Shown here: positions 57,936 to 64,000 of the stretch, piece after piece | Layout of the letters: the number at the start of each line of letters is the position of its first letter | Numbering within the stretch: the stretch's first letter is position 1 | Assembly: GCF_000158815.1 (NCBI RefSeq) | Contig: NZ_GG657738.1 | Coordinates: forward strand, 3,342,872-3,406,871 | Reading direction: 5' to 3' | Length of the DNA stretch: 64,000 nt | DNA from: Micromonospora sp. ATCC 39149 | GTDB lineage: Bacteria > Actinomycetota > Actinomycetes > Mycobacteriales > Micromonosporaceae | Notes under the pieces: model-generated | The model's input: only the letters and a program-made list of their open reading frames with translations | The model's database searches: none | What the model was told of the DNA's origin: nothing | Program-made: the position numbers and the translations under genes

Positions 57936-59198
57936 TCAGCGGGGCGGGCCGGCCAGCGAGGCGTACACGTCGATGAGCCGCTTGGTGACCACGTCCGGGT
58001 GGAAGGTGCGCTCGTAGCGCAGCCGCGCCGGGGCCGACAGCGCCGCCGCGCCGGCGCGGGCGACCGGCAGCGCGGCGGCCATCGCGGCCGGCTCCGGGGC
58101 CACCACCCAGCCCGCCTCGCCCGCCTCCACGCCGGTGGGCAGCGCGACGCGGCCCTGGCCGGGGGCGGCCGTAGCGAGGGCGGCCGGGCCGGTGCCGGCG
58201 GGTTCGCGCGGGGCGTCCGCTCCGATCAGGTACGGGATGCCGCCGAGGGCGGTGCCGAGCACCGGCCGGCCGCTGGCCAGCGCCTCCAGGATCACCGTGG
58301 GCAGCACGTCGTGCCAGGTGGACGCGGCGATGATCACCGCGCTGGCCTCGATCGCGGCGCGTACCCCGGCGCGGTCCAGCGGGCCGAGGTACGTCACGTC
58401 GGCGCGCTCGGCGGCGGCGGCCTCGGCCAGCGGGCGCAGCTCGCCGTCCCCGGCGATGCGCAGCGGGCCGAGGGAGCCGTCCGGGTGCCGCCGCCAGGCG
58501 TCCAGCAGCAGCCCCAGCCCCTTCTCCGGGGAGAGCCGGGCCATGTAGAGGAACCCGTCGCCGAGCGGCGCGGGGGTGCCCGGGTCGGGGATGCCGTTGG
58601 GCTTGACCACGATCCGCTCCGCCGGCACCCCGTAGTCGCGCAGGTGGTCGGCGACGGCGCTCGTGAGGGCGATGAAGCGGTCCACCGACTTCCAGGTGCC
58701 CCGGTGCACCGCGAGGGTGGTGGCCATCAGTGCGCTCTGTGCCCGCGACCCCCGGTAGCAGCGGTGCACGATCGCCGGCACGCCGAGCGCCCGGCCCCGG
58801 CAGTCCTGGCAGATCACCCCGTCGCGGAAGTACAGCCCGGACGAGCAGACCTGCCGGTAGTTGTGCACCGTCTGCACCACCGGCACGCCGTGGCCGTGCG
58901 CGGTCCGCACCACCCAGGGCGAGAGCAGCGGGTACGGGTTGTGCAGGTGCAGCACGTCGGGCCGGTGCTCGGTGATCAGCCGGCTCAGCTCCTGCTGGGC
59001 CCGGGGAGCGTAGATCGGGGAGATCGGCAGCAGCGCCTTGGCCGTCTTCGGCAGGCCGGGGATCTCGTCGGAGCTGCGCAGGAACGGCAGCACCTCCACC
59101 CCGGCCGCGCGGAGCTGGGCGATCTCCGCGTCGACGATGGTGTTCTCGCCGGACGGCTGGGCTTCCCGGTACCGGTTGTGCGCCACCACGATTCTCAC
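57936..59198 (-). CDS. GT4-family glycosyltransferase
   Basis: This 420-residue GT-B enzyme has MRIVVAHNRYREAQPSGENT at the start, LHLHNPYPLLSPWVV, then FLYMARLSPEKGLGLLLDAW and the nucleotide-sugar motif STWHDVLPTVILEALASGRPV. CSSGLYFRDGVICQDC with several cysteines is an insertion. It is a cytosolic retaining glycosyltransferase and probably extends a lipid-linked glycan. GTG start with AAGGG upstream. It is divergent from the Fpg-like gene and close to the priming transferase at 60393. Confidence 0.88.
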   Translation of the reverse strand: MRIVVAHNRYREAQPSGENTIVDAEIAQLRAAGVEVLPFLRSSDEIPGLPKTAKALLPISPIYAPRAQQELSRLITEHRPDVLHLHNPYPLLSPWVVRTAHGHGVPVVQTVHNYRQVCSSGLYFRDGVICQDCRGRALGVPAIVHRCYRGSRAQSALMATTLAVHRGTWKSVDRFIALTSAVADHLRDYGVPAERIVVKPNGIPDPGTPAPLGDGFLYMARLSPEKGLGLLLDAWRRHPDGSLGPLRIAGDGELRPLAEAAAAERADVTYLGPLDRAGVRAAIEASAVIIAASTWHDVLPTVILEALASGRPVLGTALGGIPYLIGADAPREPAGTGPAALATAAPGQGRVALPTGVEAGEAGWVVAPEPAAMAAALPVARAGAAALSAPARLRYERTFHPDVVTKRLIDVYASLAGPPR

Positions 59199-59278
59199 AG
59201 TGCTTGCCCTTCGTTCGCGACTGCGGGACTCGCAAGCTCGTTCCTCGCGCTCACGCGAAGGAAGGCTACCGTTGGGGT

Positions 59279-60139
59279 GTGCCCGAACTTCCCGAGGTGG
59301 AAGCGCTCGCCGGCTACCTGCGGGAGCGCGCCGTGTCGCGGCGCGTCGACCGGGTCGAGGTGGCCGCGATCAGCGCCCTGAAGACGTACGATCCGGCGCC
59401 CGCCGCCGTGTCGGGTCGGGCGGTGACCGACGCCCGTCGGCACGGGAAGTTCCTCGACGTGGTCTTCGACGGCGACCTGCACCTGGTGGTGCACCTGGCC
59501 CGGGCGGGCTGGCTGCACTACCGGGAGTCGTTCCCGTCCGCCGCGCCGCTGCGCCCGGGGAAGGGGCCGATCGCCCTGCGGGTCCGGCTCGACGACGGCT
59601 CCGGCTTCGACCTGACCGAGGCGGGCACCCAGAAGAAGCTGGCCGCGTACCTGGTCGCCGACCCGGCGACGGTGCCCGGCGTGGCGAAGCTCGGCCCGGA
59701 CGTGCTCGCCGCCGACCTGCCCACCTTCGCCGCCCGCATCCGCAGCCGGCGGGGCCAGGTCAAGGGGGTGCTGATGGACCAGGCGGTGCTGGCCGGCGTC
59801 GGCAACGCGTACTCCGACGAGATCCTGCACGCGGCGAGGCTGTCGCCGTTCGCGCTCACCGACCGGCTGACCGACGATCAGGTCGCCGCCCTGCACGAGT
59901 CGACCCGGCGGGTGCTGGGCGACGCGCTGTCCCGCTCACTGGGACACCGGGCGGCGGAACTGAAGGGCGAGAAGCGGTCCGGGCTGGCCGTGCACGCCCG
60001 CGCCGGCCTGCCCTGCCCGACCTGCGGCGATACGGTCCGGGAGGTCAGTTTCGCCGATTCGAGCCTGCAATACTGCCCCACCTGCCAGACCGGCGGCAAG
60101 CCGCTTGCTGACCGACGGTTGTCGCGGATCGTACGGTGA
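59279..60139 (+). CDS. Fpg/Nei-family DNA glycosylase
   Basis: This is a 286-residue protein. Mature Pro2-Glu3 (MPELPEVEAL) is the catalytic N-terminus. A helix-two-turn-helix around LMDQAVLAGVGNAYSDEIL, conserved Asn included, is followed by a C-terminal zinc finger with CPTC and CPTC. It excises oxidised bases and cleaves the abasic site. GTG at 59279 is required because the Pro must be residue 2. It is flanked by glycan genes but functionally separate. Confidence 0.92.
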   Translation: MPELPEVEALAGYLRERAVSRRVDRVEVAAISALKTYDPAPAAVSGRAVTDARRHGKFLDVVFDGDLHLVVHLARAGWLHYRESFPSAAPLRPGKGPIALRVRLDDGSGFDLTEAGTQKKLAAYLVADPATVPGVAKLGPDVLAADLPTFAARIRSRRGQVKGVLMDQAVLAGVGNAYSDEILHAARLSPFALTDRLTDDQVAALHESTRRVLGDALSRSLGHRAAELKGEKRSGLAVHARAGLPCPTCGDTVREVSFADSSLQYCPTCQTGGKPLADRRLSRIVR

Positions 60140-60228
60140 GTGACACCACTCGGTGATTACGCAGCGGAATCGCCTGCCGAGCGCCGATCCTCCCGGTCCG
60201 CGCCTCTACCCGGCCCGTCAACCATCGG

Positions 60229-60341
60229 TATAGTGGCCCGGTCCCCGGCTTTCGCACCTGAGGTGAAGCCGGCCGGATCCCACGCGGCGCACCAGGCGCG
60301 AAGTCCCTCGGGTCGACGTCCGGTGCGGGCCCCGCGTGGGA
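60229..60341 (+). promoter_or_regulatory. Promoter and structured leader of the priming transferase
   Basis: A -10 like TATAGT (60229-60234) precedes two strong hairpins. CCGGCTT/AAGCCGG (60245-60272) has an inner CACC/GGTG stem. TCCCACGCGG/CCGCGTGGGA (60278-60341) is a perfect 10-bp stem enclosing further pairs. About 50 unpaired bases follow to the start codon. It looks like a cis-acting RNA. I do not recognise a known riboswitch class. Confidence 0.45.
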
Positions 60342-60392
60342 AACTGAACGGTGGGCGACCCGGGCCCTCACCACGAGTGAGCGGCACGCGTC

Positions 60393-61976
60393 ATGCGGGA
60401 GGACATGGGTGAGGTGACGACTAGCCTCCAGCGCCCGGTAACCAACACAGGCCGGAGCAAACTCGTGCGGCACGTCGACAGCTTCGAGATCCAGCCGCCG
60501 ACACCGCCGTCGCACAACGGTGTCCCCCGGTCGGCGTGGGCGCGGGCCCGCCGGCGCGTCTCCCGCTGGCACCGCCCCTACACGGCCATGCTGCTGCTGA
60601 TCGACTTCGCCGCCGTGGTGCTGGCCGACTGGATCGCCCAGGAGGCGTTCGGTCAGGCCCGGGCCGGCTTCTACAACGCCCAGGCGGACCCGACCTGGTT
60701 CTACACGGTCGCGTTCCTGCTGCTGCCGCTCGGCTGGCTGGTCATCCTCTGGGGCAACCGGGCCTACGACCGGCGGTACATGGGGCTCGGGCCGGACGAG
60801 TTCAAGCGCGTGATCCGGGCCGGGGTGGCGGTGGCCGCCACCGTCTCGTTCATCGCCTTCGCCACCAAGACCGACCTCTCCCGCTACACGGTCGGTTTCG
60901 CCCTGCTCGGGGCGTTGCTACTGATCCTACTCGGCCGCATCCTGACCCGGTTCACCCTGCACGCCGTGCGTCGCCGGACCGGGCAGGCCGGGCACCGGAT
61001 GGTGCTGGTCGGCACGCTGCCGGAGTGCCTGGAGGTCTACGTCGCGGTCACCCGCAACCCGAGCGCCGGGCTGGTCCCGGTGGCCATCCACATCACCGAC
61101 GGGTACGCGGCGGCCCGGGGCATCCAGACCCCCGTTCCGGTGTACGCGGGCCGCGACGTCCTCGCCCTGGTGCGGGAGGTCGGCGGCGACACGATCGCGG
61201 TCTGCGGCTCGGCCAGCGCCGAGCCGGGCGAGCTGCGCCGGCTGGCCTGGCAACTGGAGGGCTCCGGCGTCGACCTGGTGGTGGCCCCGCAGCTCACCGA
61301 CATCGCCGGCCCCCGGGTGCACATCCGCCCGATCGAGGGGCTGCCGCTGCTGCACGTCGAGGAGCCGACCCTGTCGGGGCCGGCGCTGCTGGTCAAGAAC
61401 CTGATGGACCGGGTCGCCGCCGGGCTCGGCCTGCTCCTGCTCGTGCCGGTGTTCCTGCTCATCGGGACGGCGATCCGGCTCTCCGACCCGGGCCCGGTCT
61501 TCTTCCGGCAGCCCCGGGTCGGCCACGAGGGCCGCACGTTCCGGGTGTGGAAGTTCCGCACCATGTACGTCGACGCCGAGGACCGCCTGGCGGGCCTGGT
61601 CGACCAGAACGAGACCGACGGCATGCTGTTCAAGATGAAGCACGACCCCCGGGTCTTTCCGGTGGGCCGCTTCCTGCGGGCCTCCTCGCTCGACGAGCTG
61701 CCCCAGTTGATCAACGTGCTCTGGGGCGAGATGTCGCTGGTGGGGCCCCGCCCGCTGCCCGCCGACGACGGTGACTTCCTCGGCGACGTGCGCCGCCGGC
61801 TGCTGGTCCGGCCGGGCATGACCGGGCTGTGGCAGGTCTCCGGCCGCTCCGACCTGTCCTGGGACGAGGCGGTCCGGCTGGACCTCTACTACGTCGACAA
61901 CTGGTCGCTGGCGTACGACCTGAGCATCCTGTGGCGCACGGTGGGCGTGGTGCTGGCCCGCAAGGGCGCGTACTAG
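60393..61976 (+). CDS. WbaP-like polyprenyl-phosphate glycosyl-1-phosphate transferase
   Basis: This is a 527-residue protein. Four to five N-terminal transmembrane segments (about 60-190), a cytosolic CoA-binding-like region and a further membrane segment (about 345-370) lead into the catalytic sugar-transferase domain: FFRQPRVGHEGRTFRVWKFRTM, SSLDELPQLINVLWGEMSLV, GPRPLP, RPGMTGLWQVSGRSDL. It moves a sugar-1-phosphate onto undecaprenyl phosphate and starts repeat-unit assembly. Starts at 60393, 60405 or 60414 are possible. It lies 17 kb from the Wzx/Wzy genes but is the only priming enzyme in the window. Confidence 0.9.
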   Translation: MREDMGEVTTSLQRPVTNTGRSKLVRHVDSFEIQPPTPPSHNGVPRSAWARARRRVSRWHRPYTAMLLLIDFAAVVLADWIAQEAFGQARAGFYNAQADPTWFYTVAFLLLPLGWLVILWGNRAYDRRYMGLGPDEFKRVIRAGVAVAATVSFIAFATKTDLSRYTVGFALLGALLLILLGRILTRFTLHAVRRRTGQAGHRMVLVGTLPECLEVYVAVTRNPSAGLVPVAIHITDGYAAARGIQTPVPVYAGRDVLALVREVGGDTIAVCGSASAEPGELRRLAWQLEGSGVDLVVAPQLTDIAGPRVHIRPIEGLPLLHVEEPTLSGPALLVKNLMDRVAAGLGLLLLVPVFLLIGTAIRLSDPGPVFFRQPRVGHEGRTFRVWKFRTMYVDAEDRLAGLVDQNETDGMLFKMKHDPRVFPVGRFLRASSLDELPQLINVLWGEMSLVGPRPLPADDGDFLGDVRRRLLVRPGMTGLWQVSGRSDLSWDEAVRLDLYYVDNWSLAYDLSILWRTVGVVLARKGAY

Positions 61977-62008
61977 CGCGCGGCGGCGGTAGCCGTCAGG
62001 ATCGCGGG

Positions 62009-63232
62009 GTGGCTGGCAACCTCTCCGCCGTGCTCGGCGTCGTCTCCCTGGTCACCGCGCTGGGCGCGGCCCTGTACGCGGTGGTCCGGCTGCGCGCCCG
62101 CCGGGGCATCGCCACCGCCACCCAGCGGGCCACGTACGAGGTGCTGCACACCGCCGGGCTGGCCGCCGAGCCGCTGCGTACCGGCCTGAGCCCGGCGGGC
62201 GCGGCGAAGGCCGTACGCCACCTGCGGGCCCTCGTCGGCGCGGCCGGGCTGGCCCTGACGGACCGGGACAAGCTGCTCGCCCTCGACGGGCGCGGGACGC
62301 ACCACGCCGACCAGCTGGTCGCGGCGGCCCGGCGGGCGGTGTCCAGCGGGCGGTCGACCGTGCTGGGGGAGCCGGAGCTGCACTGCGACCGGGTCGACTG
62401 CCCGGTCCGGGGCGCGGTGGTCGCGCCGCTGCGCGCCGACGGCCGGGTGGTCGGGGCGCTGCTCGCCGTCGCCGACGGCCCGCCCGCCCCAGGGCTGGTG
62501 CAGGCCACCCTGGAGACCGCGCACTGGGCCGGCAACCAGCTCGCCCTGGCCGAGCTGGACGCCTCCCGGGAGCGGTTGGCCCGCGCCGAGGTACGCGCGC
62601 TGCGCGCGCAGATCAGCCCCCACTTCATCTACAACGCGCTGACCGCCATCGGCTCCTTCGTCCGCACCGACCCGGAGCGGGCCCGGGAGCTGATCCTGGA
62701 GTTCGCCGAGTTCACCCGGTACTCGTTCCGGGCGCACGGCGAGTTCACCACGCTCGCGGAGGAGTTACGCTCGATCGACCGGTACCTCACGATCGAGCGG
62801 GCCCGGTTCGGCGACCGGCTCCAGGTGCGGTTGCAGATCGCCCCGGAGGTGCTGCCGGTGACCCTGCCATTCCTCTGCCTCCAGCCATTGGTCGAGAACG
62901 CGGTCCGGCACGGGTTGTCCCGCAAGCCCGGCACCGGCATGGTGAGCATCGAGGCCCGGGACGCGGGCGCCGAGTGCCACATCACGGTGGAGGACGATGG
63001 AGTGGGCATGGACCCGACGACACTGACCGCCGGCATCGCCGAGCTGGCCGGTGCCGGCAGCGACCCCACCGACGACCCGGGCCAGCACGTCGGCCTGTCG
63101 AACGTCGACGAGCGGCTCCGCTCGGCCTTCGGGGACCGGTTCGGCCTGGTCGTCGAGACCGGCCTCGGTTCGGGTACGAAGGTGAGCATGCGGGTGCCGA
63201 AGTTCCACCCCGGCGTGCGGGTCGCCTCGTGA
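62009..63232 (+). CDS. LytS-family sensor histidine kinase
   Basis: This is a 407-residue protein. One N-terminal membrane helix (about 5-27) and a GAF-like region (40-185, with LHCDRVDCP as a possible metal or redox site) precede the His_kinase domain with H205 in RAQISPHFIYNAL. The HATPase domain carries PLVENAVRHG and DDGVGMDP. Unlike classical LytS it lacks the 5TM receptor domain. The stop overlaps the LytTR regulator gene by 4 bases. It lies 33 bases after the priming transferase, so it may be co-transcribed and regulate the glycan genes. Confidence 0.88.
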   Translation: MAGNLSAVLGVVSLVTALGAALYAVVRLRARRGIATATQRATYEVLHTAGLAAEPLRTGLSPAGAAKAVRHLRALVGAAGLALTDRDKLLALDGRGTHHADQLVAAARRAVSSGRSTVLGEPELHCDRVDCPVRGAVVAPLRADGRVVGALLAVADGPPAPGLVQATLETAHWAGNQLALAELDASRERLARAEVRALRAQISPHFIYNALTAIGSFVRTDPERARELILEFAEFTRYSFRAHGEFTTLAEELRSIDRYLTIERARFGDRLQVRLQIAPEVLPVTLPFLCLQPLVENAVRHGLSRKPGTGMVSIEARDAGAECHITVEDDGVGMDPTTLTAGIAELAGAGSDPTDDPGQHVGLSNVDERLRSAFGDRFGLVVETGLGSGTKVSMRVPKFHPGVRVAS

Positions 63233-63990
63233 ACTCCCCCGGCTTCCTGCGGGTGCTCGCGGTCGACGACGAGCCCCCGGCGCTGGACGAGCTGGCGTAC
63301 CACCTGCGGGCCGATCCCCGGGTGGCCCGGCTGCACACGGCGGGGGACGCCACCGAGGCGCTGCGGGTGCTCCGCGACGACGACGTGGACGTGGTCTTCC
63401 TGGACATCCGGATGCCCGGCCTGGACGGCATGGAGCTGGCCCGGGTGCTGCGCCGGTTCGCCCGGCCCCCGGCGATCGTCTTCGTCACCGCGTACGACGA
63501 CGGGGCGGTGGACGCCTTCGACCTAGGCGCGACGGACTACGTGCGCAAGCCGGTGCGGGCGGAACGGCTGGCCGAGTCGCTGCGCCGGGTGATCGGCTCC
63601 CGGGTGGTCGCCTCGCATCCGGCGGCGCTGGCCCGTGCGGAGGAGGACCCGACGATCCCGATCGAGCTGGCCGGCACGACGCGGATGCTGCCCCGTTCGG
63701 CGGTGCGCTGGGTGGAGGCGCAGGGCGACTACGCCCGGCTGCACACCACCGACGGTTCGCACCTGGTGCGTGTCTCGCTGGCCACCCTCGCCGAGCGCTG
63801 GGCAGACGCGGGGTTCGTCCGCATCCACCGCTCGTACCTGGTGCAGCTCAAGCTCATCGCCGAGCTGCGGCTGGTCAACTCCGGGTACGTGGTGACGATC
63901 GACTCGACCGAGCTGCCGGTGAGCCGGCGGCACACCCGGGAGCTGAAGGACAAGCTGGTCCGCGCCGCCAAGCAGGACTGGAACCGCTGA
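63229..63990 (+). CDS. LytTR-family response regulator
   Basis: This is a 253-residue protein. The receiver domain has acidic D13/D14, phospho-acceptor D59 (FLDIRMPG) and Lys in YVRKPVRAERL. A LytTR DNA-binding domain follows (about 150-253) with VRWVEAQGDYARLHTTDGSHLVR, FVRIHRSYLVQL and LPVSRRHTRELKD. It is the partner of the kinase encoded 4 bases upstream. GTG start. Confidence 0.92.
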   Translation: MNSPGFLRVLAVDDEPPALDELAYHLRADPRVARLHTAGDATEALRVLRDDDVDVVFLDIRMPGLDGMELARVLRRFARPPAIVFVTAYDDGAVDAFDLGATDYVRKPVRAERLAESLRRVIGSRVVASHPAALARAEEDPTIPIELAGTTRMLPRSAVRWVEAQGDYARLHTTDGSHLVRVSLATLAERWADAGFVRIHRSYLVQLKLIAELRLVNSGYVVTIDSTELPVSRRHTRELKDKLVRAAKQDWNR

Positions 63991-64000
63991 CCGACCGGGT

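Overview
The window is about 72% GC by eye, with strong G/C third-codon preference, many GTG starts and Shine-Dalgarno sequences of the GGAGG type. The gene set (SoxR with an iron-sulphur cluster, WhiJ-type XRE/DUF397 pair, SCO6745-like protein, DUF2332, FhuF-like protein behind an IdeR/DtxR-type iron box) points to a filamentous actinomycete, most probably Micromonosporaceae (Micromonospora or a close relative). This is inferred from gene families, not from a marker-gene tree.

Layout. 1-5.6 kb: partial XRE regulator, iron-box-controlled FhuF-like protein, a large membrane protein divergent from a methyltransferase, and a PEBP protein. 5.7-10.2 kb: possible small genomic island between a 23-bp tRNA-Ser 3'-end copy and the intact tRNA-Ser(UGA); it holds a PadR operon, a tRNA-like relic and a secreted GH43 enzyme. 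10.4-28 kb: mostly housekeeping or peripheral genes (quinone oxidoreductase, soxR, a GT2 and a frameshifted membrane glycosyltransferase-like gene, a two-component system with a lipoprotein, DUF2332, a phosphotransferase, thiolase, rhomboid, cyclophilin, CorA with a remarkable 3'-end tandem array, an aminotransferase).

28.3-50.6 kb is the heart of the window: what looks like a sulphated extracellular polysaccharide locus. It has a CysQ-like PAP phosphatase, two secreted or membrane-anchored GH26-like hydrolases, a PssD/PssE-type split glycosyltransferase, GT2 and GT14 enzymes, three sulphotransferases, a Wzz-like protein, a DUF3048 lipoprotein, an O-antigen-ligase/Wzy-like protein, a phosphotransferase-fold gene broken by an in-frame TGA, a Wzx-like flippase and a secreted repeat protein. 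A three-gene cassette follows: nucleotidyltransferase, glycerol-1-phosphate-dehydrogenase-like protein and CDP-alcohol phosphotransferase, suggesting a CDP-activated polyol phosphate that is transferred to a lipid or glycan. The likely priming enzyme (WbaP-like) lies at 60.4 kb behind a structured leader, with a GT4 enzyme and a LytS/LytTR two-component system nearby.

50.6-57.8 kb is an accessory, decaying stretch: an IS630-family element inserted precisely into a dispersed hairpin repeat, an asparaginase homologue lacking catalytic residues, a ribbon-helix-helix/Clp-N protein, a GyrI-like remnant, a BtrH-like protein, a MerR regulator with a carboxymuconolactone decarboxylase, an orphan DUF397 gene beside a decayed XRE partner, and a methionine aminopeptidase.

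Repeat families. At least four copies of a roughly 50-bp double-hairpin repeat sit between genes, and two other long inverted repeats sit between convergent genes. All database-dependent statements here come from remembered family motifs, not from searches.
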